A stretch of 26,725 nucleotides of DNA from Bifidobacterium breve (GTDB lineage Bacteria; Actinomycetota; Acidimicrobiia; IMCC26256), in contig CAMDSG010000005.1 in the NCBI GenBank assembly GCA_945907055.1, positions 1 to 26,725 on the forward strand. Reading direction: 5' to 3'. A model generated the notes under the pieces. It was not told the DNA's origin. It searched no databases and worked only from the letters and a program-made list of their open reading frames with translations. The translations under genes were made by a program, and so were the position numbers. Below are positions 15,334 to 24,106 of the stretch, piece after piece (the first letter of the stretch is position 1; every line of letters starts with the position of its first letter).

Positions 15334-15339
15334 ATAATA
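15334..15339 (-). promoter_or_regulatory. candidate -10 box for the ferredoxin gene
   Basis: On the minus strand the hexamer TATTAT lies 83 bases upstream of the ferredoxin ATG, in the divergent region shared with ARC. No convincing -35 is seen at 16-18 bases, so the call rests on the -10 alone. Confidence 0.3.
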
Positions 15340-15424
15340 GACGGGCATACGGCATTGTGGCTCTCCATCATGGCTAGGGTGACATATGTGACACCGCCCG
15401 AGGCACGGATCGGACCGTCACAGT

Positions 15425-15480
15425 GATTACCTGATTACCTAAATCCGGGACCATCTAAATCTAAGACCATCTAAATCTGG
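15425..15480 (+). repeat. tandem repeats directly before the ARC start
   Basis: GATTACCT occurs twice in a row (15425-15440). Then the 16-base unit AAATCCGGGACCATCT (15441-15456) is followed by AAATCTAAGACCATCT (15457-15472) and a partial third copy AAATCTGG (15473-15480). The last partial copy runs into the ARC ribosome site GGAGGG (15478-15483), five bases before the GTG start. The block lies in the 5' leader or promoter of the whole proteasome cluster. Confidence 0.8.
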
Positions 15481-15488
15481 AGGGAAAC

Positions 15489-17246
15489 GTGGCTACCGAG
15501 CACGAACGGCGCCTCTCCGAATACGCATCACAGGTTGGGGAGCTTCAAGCCGAGATCAAATACCTCGAAGAGGAGGCGGCTGTACTCACTCGCAAGCTCC
15601 TCGAAGCCCCTGCCCGGGTACGCACCCTCGAGGAGCGCATGCTCGAGACCAAAGGGCAGCTCACACAGGCCGTTTCTCAGAATGAGCGCCTCTCAGCAAC
15701 GTTGCGCGAGGCACGCGAGCACATTGCGGCTCTGCGAGAAGAGGTCGAGAAATTGACGATGCCTCCATCTGCCTACGGCACATATCTTGGGAAGAACGAT
15801 GATGGCACTGTGGATATATTCAGCGCCGGGCGGAAAATGCGTGTTGCACTACATCCAGAGCTCGAGTCTTTAGAACTTCGCAGAGGCCAAGAGATCGTAT
15901 TGAATGAGTCTCTCAGCGTTGTATTAGCGAGAGGCCCTGAGACCCAAGGTGAGGTCGTTATATTCAAGGAGCTTCTCGCCGATGGACGCAGGGCGCTGAT
16001 CGTCGGGAGAGCGGATGAAGAGCGCGTCTGCGAACTCGCTGACGAACTAATTGGGCTCAGGATTCGAGCCGGCGAACATATTCTCATGGAGGGCCGATCC
16101 GGACTCCTCATAGAGCGAATTCCTCGACCAGAGGTCGAAGAATTAGTACTCGAGGAGGTCCCGGACGTCACCTACGACGATGTCGGCGGGCTCGATTCAC
16201 AGATAGAGATGATCAAGGATGCGGTGGAACTCCCTTACCTCTTCGCCAACCTCTTCGCCGAGCATCAATTGCAGGCCCCTAAGGGCATCCTCCTCTACGG
16301 ACCTCCTGGCTGCGGCAAGACCCTAATTGCGAAGGCAGTCGCGAACTCTCTAGCAAAGCGTGTAGCCGAGAAAACCGGTAACGAATCAACGCGTTCGTAT
16401 TTTCTCAACGTTAAAGGCCCGGAACTGCTCAACAAGTACGTAGGCGAGACAGAGCGGCAGATCAGATTGATCTTCGAAAGGGCACGCGAGAAATCAGAAG
16501 AAGGAGTTCCAGTAATAGTTTTCTTTGACGAGATGGACTCACTCTTTCGAACGCGCGGCACCGGAATCTCCTCAGATATTGAGTCCACAATTGTTCCGCA
16601 ATTACTGGCCGAGATCGATGGCGTTGAGAGCCTTAAGAATGTAATTGTGATCGGTGCGTCGAATAGAGAAGACCTAATTGACCCCGCCATCCTCAGGCCC
16701 GGCCGCCTCGATGTCAAAATCAAGATCGAACGCCCGAACAAACAATCCGCTAAACAAATTTTCTTGCAGTATTTGACCCCTGATCTTCCTTTGTCGGCAG
16801 ATGAATTGAAGCAGGTAAAAGGCGACCGTCTGCTCTGCATCAACTCGATGATCGATCGTGCAGTCGAGACTATGTACTCGGTTGAGGACGAGAACCGATT
16901 TCTCGAGGTTACCTACCAGAATGGCGATAAGGAACTTTTATATTTCAAGGACTTCTCCTCCGGAGCGATGATTGAGAATATTGTCCGACGCGCGAAGAAG
17001 CTCTCGATTAAGAGGCAGATTCGCGGTGACGAGCCTGGTATTCGAACACAGGATCTAGTCGATTCAATTCGGCAGGAATTTCACGAACATGAGGACCTAC
17101 CCAATACAACGAACCCCGATGACTGGGCCAAGATCTCAGGTAAGAAGGGCGAACGAATTGTTTATGTGCGCACGCTTCTAACCAAGGGTGCTGATGCAGA
17201 GGGCGGCCGGCAGATAGACCGCGTAGCGACTGGGCAATACCTCTGA
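15489..17246 (+). CDS. arc: proteasome-associated AAA ATPase (ARC/Mpa)
   Basis: The 585-residue protein has an N-terminal coiled coil (about 1-92) that binds Pup, two OB-fold interdomains (about 95-215) and an AAA module with Walker A GPPGCGKT at 271-278, Walker B VIVFFDEMD around 343-350 and the sensor/arginine region SNREDLIDPAILRPGRLD at 391-408. The C terminus is GQYL, matching the QYL tail that docks Mpa into the proteasome alpha ring. It is a hexameric unfoldase that draws in pupylated proteins. The start is GTG at 15489 with GGAGGG in front. It is the first gene of the plus-strand proteasome cluster, 39 bases before dop. Confidence 0.97.
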   Translation: MATEHERRLSEYASQVGELQAEIKYLEEEAAVLTRKLLEAPARVRTLEERMLETKGQLTQAVSQNERLSATLREAREHIAALREEVEKLTMPPSAYGTYLGKNDDGTVDIFSAGRKMRVALHPELESLELRRGQEIVLNESLSVVLARGPETQGEVVIFKELLADGRRALIVGRADEERVCELADELIGLRIRAGEHILMEGRSGLLIERIPRPEVEELVLEEVPDVTYDDVGGLDSQIEMIKDAVELPYLFANLFAEHQLQAPKGILLYGPPGCGKTLIAKAVANSLAKRVAEKTGNESTRSYFLNVKGPELLNKYVGETERQIRLIFERAREKSEEGVPVIVFFDEMDSLFRTRGTGISSDIESTIVPQLLAEIDGVESLKNVIVIGASNREDLIDPAILRPGRLDVKIKIERPNKQSAKQIFLQYLTPDLPLSADELKQVKGDRLLCINSMIDRAVETMYSVEDENRFLEVTYQNGDKELLYFKDFSSGAMIENIVRRAKKLSIKRQIRGDEPGIRTQDLVDSIRQEFHEHEDLPNTTNPDDWAKISGKKGERIVYVRTLLTKGADAEGGRQIDRVATGQYL

Positions 17247-17285
17247 TCACCTTGACCCCATTACTTCCGAGGGAGGTGTCGCGGC

Positions 17286-18779
17286 TTGTCCGTTCCTAAG
17301 GTCTGTGGCATTGAGACCGAGTACGGAGTTAGTCGGCGTGGAGGGGGCGATGACAACCCTGTTGTTGCGTCATCCTTACTCATCAATGCCTATGTCGAGG
17401 ACAAGCGAGTCGGATGGGATTTCGAGGATGAAACTCCGGCTCGAGATGCGCGCGGTTTTACTAGAGATGCATCTAACCCCCCGGATGTAGAGACACATCT
17501 TGTCAATACGGTGCTCACAAACGGCGCTAGATACTACGTTGACCACGCGCACCCTGAATACTCCACCCCCGAATGTACAGATGCTTTGAGTCTCCTGCGA
17601 GCCGATAAAGCAGGGGAGCGGATCATTGCTAAGTCAATGGAGTTAGCGCGACTCGCCCAAGGTGCAGTAGGTGAAATCGTGACCTATAAGAACAACTCTG
17701 ACGGAAAGGGAAACTCGTACGGATGCCATGAGAACTACCTAATGGACCGTAACTGTGCATTCGGAGAGATTGTCAAAAACCTCTTGCCATGGTTTGTTAC
17801 GAGGCAGATATTCACAGGTGCTGGAAAAGTTGGTTCGGAGCACGCACGCGAGGGCATCGAGTTTCAAATGAGTGCCCGCTCTGATTTCTTCGAGGAAGAA
17901 GTTGGACTAGAGACCACTATTCGTCGCCCGATCGTAAACACTCGCGACGAACCGCACGCAATGTCTAGTCAGTATCGTCGTCTCCACGTAATCGTAGGGG
18001 ATGCCAATCTCTGCGAGTTATCCACATTCTTAAAAGTAGGGACCACTGCAATAGTCCTCGCCATGATCGAGGACAATGCAATTGAGAACGATCTCTCAAT
18101 CTACGAACCCGTGCGGGCTCTTCGAGAGGTGTCGAGAGATCTAACCTGCGGTTCGTTACTTGAACTTCGTAACGGCCGCAGCGCATCTCCACTCGATCTC
18201 CAGTGGGAGTTCTTTAAAAGCGCCCAACGCTACGCAGCGCGCACCGGGCTAGAGGACTGTGGTGGGGAGATTGTTGGCGCGGAGGTATTGAGAAGATGGG
18301 AGGAGGTGCTCTCCGCCTTAGAGGTTGACCCTCTCAGCCTTGATGGCAGATTGGATTGGGTCACCAAATATTGCCTGCTCGAGCAGTTCAGAGAGAGAGA
18401 TGGCGTGACATGGGACAACCCAAAATTGGCACTCATAGACCTCCAATACCACGATGTTCGCCCTGAGCGTTCACTCTACGAACGCCTTGTCCGGGCTGGA
18501 AAAATTGAGAGAATTCTCACCGAGGAGGAGATTGAGCAGGCGGTGTCTCAACCCCCTCATGATACCCGTGCTTACTTCAGGGGAGAGTGCCTACGTAGGT
18601 GGCCACAGTCGATCGTCGCCGCAAACTGGGACAGCATCGTCTTCGATGTCGGCTCCGGATCCCTTCAGAGGGTTCCAATGATGGATCCACTCAAGGGAAC
18701 AAGACACCTTGTCGAAGCGTTACTCAATTCATGCGAGACTCCAATAGAACTAATTGAGAAGTTGGGAACACCCCATTAG
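17286..18779 (+). CDS. dop: Pup deamidase/depupylase
   Basis: The 497-residue protein belongs to the carboxylate-amine ligase-like fold shared by Dop and PafA. VCGIETEYGV opens the ATP site, YVDHAHPEYSTPEC carries the catalytic Asp (residue 86), and KNNSDGKGNSYGCHENYL is the nucleotide/metal loop. The long insertion between the first strands (about residues 16-75, with WDFEDETPARDARGF) is the Dop-loop that separates Dop from PafA. It hydrolyses the isopeptide bond between Pup and substrates; its other job, deamidating Pup-Gln, seems unneeded because Pup here ends in Glu. The start is TTG at 17286 behind GGAGGTG. Confidence 0.96.
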   Translation: MSVPKVCGIETEYGVSRRGGGDDNPVVASSLLINAYVEDKRVGWDFEDETPARDARGFTRDASNPPDVETHLVNTVLTNGARYYVDHAHPEYSTPECTDALSLLRADKAGERIIAKSMELARLAQGAVGEIVTYKNNSDGKGNSYGCHENYLMDRNCAFGEIVKNLLPWFVTRQIFTGAGKVGSEHAREGIEFQMSARSDFFEEEVGLETTIRRPIVNTRDEPHAMSSQYRRLHVIVGDANLCELSTFLKVGTTAIVLAMIEDNAIENDLSIYEPVRALREVSRDLTCGSLLELRNGRSASPLDLQWEFFKSAQRYAARTGLEDCGGEIVGAEVLRRWEEVLSALEVDPLSLDGRLDWVTKYCLLEQFRERDGVTWDNPKLALIDLQYHDVRPERSLYERLVRAGKIERILTEEEIEQAVSQPPHDTRAYFRGECLRRWPQSIVAANWDSIVFDVGSGSLQRVPMMDPLKGTRHLVEALLNSCETPIELIEKLGTPH

Positions 18780-18926
18780 TAATAAGTTGCTCCTTGTGCT
18801 CAAGATTTATCTCTAACGATCAGCCCAAATATTTGAACGTGGCCTCTTAGCCGCCGAATTTATAGAACTTAAAGAAATTCAAGAATATAAAGAGTTCGTT
18901 TAGCCTAAAACTCAAAGGAGTATTCA
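18780..18926 (+). promoter_or_regulatory. AT-rich dop-pup intergenic region, possible internal promoter
   Basis: The 147-base gap is the longest inside the proteasome cluster and is rich in A and T from about 18856 on. TTGAAC (18833-18838) and a GAATTT about 17 bases later, or TATAAA at 18896, could serve as promoter elements; none is a clean match. The pup ribosome site AAAGGAG lies seven bases before its ATG and is the strongest of the cluster, fitting high synthesis of a small modifier. Confidence 0.3.
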
Positions 18927-19121
18927 ATGCCAGAGCGGGAGCAGATACAGAAGACTCCGCAGAAGAGAAGGGAGGAGGAGTCAGCCGAGACATCTGCCCC
19001 GTCATCTCAGGGAGAGAAGATCAAGGGAGAGTTAGATGAGCTCCTAGATGAAATCGACTCCGTGCTCGAGACAAACGCCGAGGAATTTGTTAAGTCTTAT
19101 ATCCAAAAGGGCGGGGAGTAG
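18927..19121 (+). CDS. pup: prokaryotic ubiquitin-like protein Pup
   Basis: The 64-residue protein is charged and disordered in its first half, then has the conserved helix region ELDELLDEIDSVLETNAEEF that binds the ARC coiled coil. It ends FVKSYIQKGGE. The last codon is GAG, so the mature C-terminal Glu is encoded directly, and PafA can use the protein without Dop deamidation. Length and the KGGE end are typical of the family. It sits between dop and prcB, as in mycobacteria. Confidence 0.97.
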   Translation: MPEREQIQKTPQKRREEESAETSAPSSQGEKIKGELDELLDEIDSVLETNAEEFVKSYIQKGGE

Positions 19122-19159
19122 CACTGCCCTCAGGACCCAAGGGCGCATAGGCTGAGGCG

Positions 19160-19978
19160 ATGAACGAAACTCCGCTACTCCCCATTTTCTCCGAGGGCAC
19201 AGATCCTGGCCCGTCATTCCTGAATCTGCTTCGTCGAGTTGCACCAGATTCGCTACAGATGCCTCAAGGCATACCCGGGCAGACATTGCCGTTCGAATTA
19301 GCCCATGGAACAACCGTCTTAGCCATTAGATGCGAAGGTGGCGTCGTCATGGCAGGCGACAGGAGAGCTACTTCGGGAAACTCTATTGCCAACCGCCGAA
19401 TCGAGAAATTATTTGCGGCCGACGAGTACTCGGGTGTCGCGATTGCCGGTACCGCTGGCCTCGCTATCGAGATGGTCCGGTTATTCCAGGTTCAACTTGA
19501 GCACTACGAGAAGATTGAGGGAGCCGCACTCTCGTTGGAGGGAAAGGCAAATCAACTCTCGCAGATGGTTCGGGCGAACCTACCGGCGGCAATGCAAGGT
19601 CTTGTCGTCGTTCCATTATTTGCAGGCTTCGATAAGCGCCGCGACCGCGGACGCGTCTTTTCATACGACGCCGTAGGAGGCAAGTATGAAGAAGCCGACT
19701 TCTCGGCTAATGGTTCCGGAGCAGTACATGCTCGAAACTGGATCAAGGCTTCATGGAGCGAGGGGATTAGCGCAGACGACGCCATCTCAATCTCCATTCG
19801 GTCATTATTTGCAGCGGCGGATGAAGATACTGCGACCGGGGGGCCTGACCTCGTGCGCGGGATTTATCCTCTAGTAGCAGTCATCAACTCCGAGGGCTTC
19901 AAGTTCCTCGATGAAGCCGACGTAGCAGCAAGGTCTCAACTTCTCTTAGACGGCCCAGAGCGCGGGGGTTCAGCATGA
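19160..19978 (+). CDS. prcB: 20S proteasome beta subunit (catalytic)
   Basis: The 272-residue Ntn-hydrolase has a 50-residue propeptide ending in AHG. Self-cleavage before TTVLAIRCEGGVVMAGDRRAT exposes catalytic Thr51 (Thr1 of the mature chain). The GDRRAT motif holds the Asp17/Arg19 region, and the later NGSGAVHA matches the conserved GSG segment. Seven copies form each inner ring of the proteasome core and carry the proteolytic activity. The ribosome site is weak (a GAGG within a few bases of the ATG). It overlaps prcA by four bases (ATGA), which should keep alpha and beta subunits in balance. Confidence 0.97.
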   Translation: MNETPLLPIFSEGTDPGPSFLNLLRRVAPDSLQMPQGIPGQTLPFELAHGTTVLAIRCEGGVVMAGDRRATSGNSIANRRIEKLFAADEYSGVAIAGTAGLAIEMVRLFQVQLEHYEKIEGAALSLEGKANQLSQMVRANLPAAMQGLVVVPLFAGFDKRRDRGRVFSYDAVGGKYEEADFSANGSGAVHARNWIKASWSEGISADDAISISIRSLFAAADEDTATGGPDLVRGIYPLVAVINSEGFKFLDEADVAARSQLLLDGPERGGSA

Positions 19979-20655
19979 GCATGCCTTTCTATGTCTCTCC
20001 TGAACAGGTAATGAAGGACAGAGCAGATTATGCGCGTAAAGGAATAGCGCGAGGTCGCAGCCTTGTCGCCCTTGAATGCACAGAAGGCATCGTTATGGTC
20101 GCACAGAACCAAAGCCGAACTCTCTACAAAATCTCAGAGGTTTATGACCGAATAGCCTTCGCCGGTGTGGGGAAATACAACGAATTTCAGATGCTCAAGA
20201 TCGGTGGAGTCAGGCTCGCTGATATGAAGGGCTTCCAGTATTCACGCGAAGACGTAACAGCGAACTCCTTGGCCAATGCCTACGCACAGACTCTTGGGCA
20301 GGTATTTACAAACGAGATGAAGCCTTATGAGGTTGAGATTCTTGTAGCGCAGGTTGGAGCGACTCCAGAGGAGCCCAATGAGTTATTCCATATTCTTTAC
20401 GACGGAACCTTGATGGACGAATCTGATTACACAGTATTGGGCGGAGACGCCGAGAGGATTGGGGATGCGTTAGAGAACACGTTTAGGCCAGGCCTCACCC
20501 TCGCAGAGGCAATTCAGATTGGGGCAAAGTCCTTGGCCGACGAAGGAGTAACTCTTGGAGCAGATCAACTAGAGGTTGCAGCACTCGAGCGAGGCCGTCC
20601 CCGTCGTGCATTTAGAAGAGTTACCGGAGACGAACTGCTCGGCATTCTTTCTTGA
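19975..20655 (+). CDS. prcA: 20S proteasome alpha subunit
   Basis: The 226-residue protein starts MSMPFYVSPEQVMKDRADYA, the N-terminal H0 helix and gate region of actinobacterial alpha subunits. It continues with ARKGIARGRSLVAL and the YKISEVYDRIAFAGVGKYNEF segment. There is no N-terminal Thr or propeptide, so it is the structural outer-ring subunit that gates the core and accepts the ARC QYL tail. It is translated by overlap with prcB and lies 55 bases before pafA. Confidence 0.97.
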   Translation: MSMPFYVSPEQVMKDRADYARKGIARGRSLVALECTEGIVMVAQNQSRTLYKISEVYDRIAFAGVGKYNEFQMLKIGGVRLADMKGFQYSREDVTANSLANAYAQTLGQVFTNEMKPYEVEILVAQVGATPEEPNELFHILYDGTLMDESDYTVLGGDAERIGDALENTFRPGLTLAEAIQIGAKSLADEGVTLGADQLEVAALERGRPRRAFRRVTGDELLGILS

Positions 20656-20710
20656 TCACCTCGCTCCAGGGTAAGCCACTGAGAATCATCATTAAGAGGT
20701 CGTTTGATTA

Positions 20711-22069
20711 ATGGATAAACGAATCTTTGGGATCGAGAATGAATACGGAGTTACCTGCACCCTTAGAGGGCAGCGACGCCTCAGCCCTGACGAAGTGGCT
20801 CGCTACCTTTTTCGAAAAGTTGTTTCCTGGGGGCGATCTAGCAACGTATTTCTCGAGAATGGAGCTCGCCTCTACTTAGATGTTGGGAGCCACCCCGAGT
20901 ACGCAACTCCTGAGTGCGATTCATTGCTTGATGTAATTGCTCATGACAAGGCAGGGGAGCGCATACTCGAGAGTCTTGTTGAGAGTGCTGAGCACAGACT
21001 GAACGAGGAAGGGATACGCGGTGATGTATTTCTATTCAAGAACAACACAGACTCCGCTGGCAATTCTTACGGATGCCACGAGAATTACCTAATTCCTCGC
21101 GAGGGTGAACTCTCAAAGTTCACGGACGTGCTCATTCCATTTCTAGTCTCTCGCCAAATATATGCAGGTGCAGGAAAAGTTCTGCAGAGTCCACGTGGAG
21201 CGATGTTCTGTATAAGTCAGCGCTCCGAGCATGTCTGGGAGGGGGTCTCTAGTGCTACCACGCGCTCTAGGCCAATCATAAACACTCGAGATGAACCCCA
21301 CGCTGACGCAGAGAAGTATCGGCGCCTACATGTAATTGTTGGTGACTCCAACATGAGCGAATATACAAGCTTCCTAAAGTTGGGGACCTGCTCAATCGTC
21401 TTAAGGATGCTTGAGGAGGACCCTGCTCCGTGGCGAGATATGACTCTAGAGAACCCCATCCGAGCGATACGAGAAATTAGTCATGACATTTCGTGCACGC
21501 GAAAGGTGCGTCTAGCTAATGGTCGCGAGCTCTCGGCGGTGGAGATCCAGAGCGAATATTTGGAGCGGGCCCTTAAGTTTGCAGCACGACATGCGCTGAA
21601 TCCGCTAGAGGCTAGAGCCTTAGAAATGTGGCAGCACTGCATGACACATTTATCCTCTGATCCACTTAAGTTGTCGCGTGAGATCGACTGGGTGATTAAG
21701 TATCACCTCATTGAGGCTTACCAGAAACGCCACGGCCTCGAACTTCACGACGCGCGAGTATCTTTTCTTGATCTCGCATATCACGATGTGACGCGTGCTA
21801 GGTCGCCTTTTTATTTGATGCAGAAGCGAGGGCAAGTTGATCGTGTTACCTCGGACGAGGAGATTAATAAGGCAATGATCACTCCACCTGCCACCACCCG
21901 AGCGAATCTACGCGGGGCATTCATCAAACGCGCGAAGGAGAAGAACCGCGACTACACAGTTGATTGGGTTCATTTAAAGTTGAATGATCAGGCGCAGCGA
22001 ACAGTTCTATGTAAAGACCCTTTCAAAGCGCATGATGAACGCGTTGAGAAACTGATCGCTTCTCTCTGA
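20711..22069 (+). CDS. pafA: Pup-protein ligase
   Basis: The 452-residue protein shares the Dop fold: RIFGIENEYGV, LYLDVGSHPEYATPEC with the catalytic Asp near residue 57, KNNTDSAGNSYGCHENYL and INTRDEPHADAEKYRRLHVI. The short spacing between the first motif and the Asp shows that the Dop-loop is missing, which identifies it as PafA. It phosphorylates the C-terminal Glu of Pup with ATP and joins it to lysine side chains of target proteins. AAGAGGT precedes the ATG by about nine bases. The stop overlaps the next start by one base (TGATG). Confidence 0.97.
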   Translation: MDKRIFGIENEYGVTCTLRGQRRLSPDEVARYLFRKVVSWGRSSNVFLENGARLYLDVGSHPEYATPECDSLLDVIAHDKAGERILESLVESAEHRLNEEGIRGDVFLFKNNTDSAGNSYGCHENYLIPREGELSKFTDVLIPFLVSRQIYAGAGKVLQSPRGAMFCISQRSEHVWEGVSSATTRSRPIINTRDEPHADAEKYRRLHVIVGDSNMSEYTSFLKLGTCSIVLRMLEEDPAPWRDMTLENPIRAIREISHDISCTRKVRLANGRELSAVEIQSEYLERALKFAARHALNPLEARALEMWQHCMTHLSSDPLKLSREIDWVIKYHLIEAYQKRHGLELHDARVSFLDLAYHDVTRARSPFYLMQKRGQVDRVTSDEEINKAMITPPATTRANLRGAFIKRAKEKNRDYTVDWVHLKLNDQAQRTVLCKDPFKAHDERVEKLIASL

Positions 22070-23139
22070 TGCCAACTTTCAAGACGGGGAGAGTTGCTTC
22101 AATACTCAATGAGAGGGAGGGGCTTCAGCGCGTCACGGTAGATCTGGGTGCAGGGCTAGAGAACGCATTCGTACTGACCCAACTCACCGGCGATGTCTCG
22201 GTGGGTTCCAATGTCGTGGTCAACACAACCGCCGTTGAACTAGGGCTCGGGACTGGCGGATGGCACGTAATCCACTGGAACCTAGATCGGGCAGAGTTGA
22301 GCGAAATAGGGCCCGGGCACATCATGAAGCTCAGATACACGAGCCTTCAAGTAGATGCGGGTAGCGCGGAGGAGTCACACCCTGAGCTTCTTGACGCCAA
22401 CGACATAGGCGGCATGCCGGTTGTATATGTACCTCTCCATAGTCAACTCCCCGCTGCAGTATTAGGAATCAGGAGCATCAGTCCGAGGGCACGCATTGCT
22501 TACGTCATGACTGATGGGGCGGCGCTACCGATTGCATTCTCTGATTTAGTCGCATCCCTGAGAGAGCGATCACTAATCGACGCGACTGTCACATCTGGGC
22601 ACGCATTTGGTGGTGACTTTGAGGCCGTCTCCGCCCCGGCAGCGCTCCTCACAGCAAAGATTGCAGGGGAGTGCGACGTTGCGGTTGTCGGAATGGGCCC
22701 AGGCATTGTGGGCACGGGTAGCAAGTTCGGGCATACGGGTGTTGAAGGGGTCTTGTGGCTAGACACAGCCCGCTCTCTTGGCGGAGTGCCTGTGGCATCG
22801 TTACGCGTTTCGTTCGCTGATGAACGCGTGCGCCATCAAGGAGTCTCACACCACACCTTGAATTCACTCAGCACACTTGGAGCAGATGGGGTCCATGTAG
22901 TGGTACCGATGATCGGCGGAGAGGAAGAGTCCAAGATCAGATCAGATCTTCAGGCCGCAGGGATTGACCAGCGGCATAAAATTGTCGGCGTATCGGCACC
23001 CGATATTCTTGGGGCGTTTGCGCAGCACGGCTTGGAGGTCGGCTCCATGGGAAGACCCGCTAGTGCCGACCCCGTTCTATTCCTAGCCGCAGGTGCTGCA
23101 GGGGCCTACGCAGCGCAGAGAATACCTGCAGCGTCCTAA
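22069..23139 (+). CDS. DUF3866 family protein
   Basis: The 356-residue protein matches the DUF3866 pattern known in actinobacteria and some Firmicutes: GRVASILNEREGLQRVTVDL at the start, GHIMKLRYTSLQ in the middle, and a conserved GMGPGIVGTGSKFGHTGVE followed by LRVSFADERVRHQGVSHHTL. A possible Rossmann-like or alpha/beta core is suggested by alternating beta and Gly-rich segments. No membrane helix or signal peptide is clear; the function is unknown. It is coupled to pafA by a one-base overlap and precedes pafB by ten bases. This placement inside the pupylation cluster makes a link to the pathway worth considering. Confidence 0.85.
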   Translation: MPTFKTGRVASILNEREGLQRVTVDLGAGLENAFVLTQLTGDVSVGSNVVVNTTAVELGLGTGGWHVIHWNLDRAELSEIGPGHIMKLRYTSLQVDAGSAEESHPELLDANDIGGMPVVYVPLHSQLPAAVLGIRSISPRARIAYVMTDGAALPIAFSDLVASLRERSLIDATVTSGHAFGGDFEAVSAPAALLTAKIAGECDVAVVGMGPGIVGTGSKFGHTGVEGVLWLDTARSLGGVPVASLRVSFADERVRHQGVSHHTLNSLSTLGADGVHVVVPMIGGEEESKIRSDLQAAGIDQRHKIVGVSAPDILGAFAQHGLEVGSMGRPASADPVLFLAAGAAGAYAAQRIPAAS

Positions 23140-23149
23140 CATCACGAAG

Positions 23150-24106
23150 ATGACTGCACCTCCCCAGCGCGCTGAGCGCCTGTTAAATCTCTTAGCCCTT
23201 TTAGTTGAGTCTCGATCGGGAGCAACCCTCGAAGAGATCGCAGCAGAGTCGTCCCTTGGGTATACATCTACCGGGGAGTCTCTACGCAGGGCATTCGAGC
23301 GTGACAAATCTGCGCTACGTGCAATTGGAATCGAGATTTCGCAGAGCCTCGATGGGGAGAAGGCTCGATACCGGGTGGCTCCTGAGGACTTCTATTTACG
23401 CGATTTGAGACTCGACGAAGATGAGCGTGCGGCGCTGCGAGTTGCAGTATCTGCCGTTGCACTCGGTGACGCTGCGGCACAGGATGCCTTAATTAAGATT
23501 GGCGAGGAAGGGGTCGATGGGGCCTCTCCGATACTTCAGATCCCACTCGGTGAGAACCTGGGGCCGATTTTCTCGGCGCTGCGTAGGCGAGAGGCTATTG
23601 AGTTTTCATACCTTGGTCGAGAGCGTCGTATATCTCCGTGGGGAATCTCCTCAAAGTTTGGGCACTGGTATGTAGTCGGGAGAGATGAATATCCGAATGG
23701 GGATGTATCAGACGATACCGAGCAGGGGATTCGTACATTTCGCTCGGATCGAATTCAGGATTTATCTCTGACGGCAGAGTCTTCGGTGACAGACCCGCCT
23801 GAGGGTTTTAGGGCTGAGGACCACATAGCTAGTCAGCCTTGGCAGTTCGGTCGCGACGAACCCTTGCTTGTTACCGTGCGAGTTGTATCAGAGCATGCGG
23901 ATGCCCTTATGCAGCGCCTCGGTGCTGAGATAAGTTCGAGTCCTGGACCAGAGAACCATGTTGACCTCGGAGTCTGGGTCTCGAATATCGCAGGCATTCA
24001 GAGTGTTGTCTTGGGGATGCTCGAGCACGCAGAGATAATCTCCCCAATAGAGGTTCGCGAATCCATGATTTCTTGGCTGACAGCCCTAGCGGAGCCAGCC
24101 CAATGA
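23150..24106 (+). CDS. pafB: WYL-domain transcriptional regulator PafB
   Basis: The 318-residue protein has an N-terminal winged helix-turn-helix (AERLLNLLALLVESRSGATLEEIAAE) and a central WYL domain (IEFSYLGRERRISPWGIS then HWYVVGRDE, with FRSDRIQDL). It ends in a WCX-like region. In mycobacteria PafB and PafC act together as the LexA-independent activator of DNA-damage genes; their gene link to the proteasome is conserved. The frame is open from 23093 inside DUF3866, but the ATG at 23150, ten bases after its stop, begins directly before the helix-turn-helix and is preferred. It overlaps pafC (ATGA). Confidence 0.92.
   Translation: MTAPPQRAERLLNLLALLVESRSGATLEEIAAESSLGYTSTGESLRRAFERDKSALRAIGIEISQSLDGEKARYRVAPEDFYLRDLRLDEDERAALRVAVSAVALGDAAAQDALIKIGEEGVDGASPILQIPLGENLGPIFSALRRREAIEFSYLGRERRISPWGISSKFGHWYVVGRDEYPNGDVSDDTEQGIRTFRSDRIQDLSLTAESSVTDPPEGFRAEDHIASQPWQFGRDEPLLVTVRVVSEHADALMQRLGAEISSSPGPENHVDLGVWVSNIAGIQSVVLGMLEHAEIISPIEVRESMISWLTALAEPAQ

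Noticed and set aside
16295..16843. A 182-codon open frame on the minus strand.
   Set aside because: It lies wholly inside the ARC AAA domain, whose motifs are intact; composition is Ser/Arg rich without any recognisable domain.
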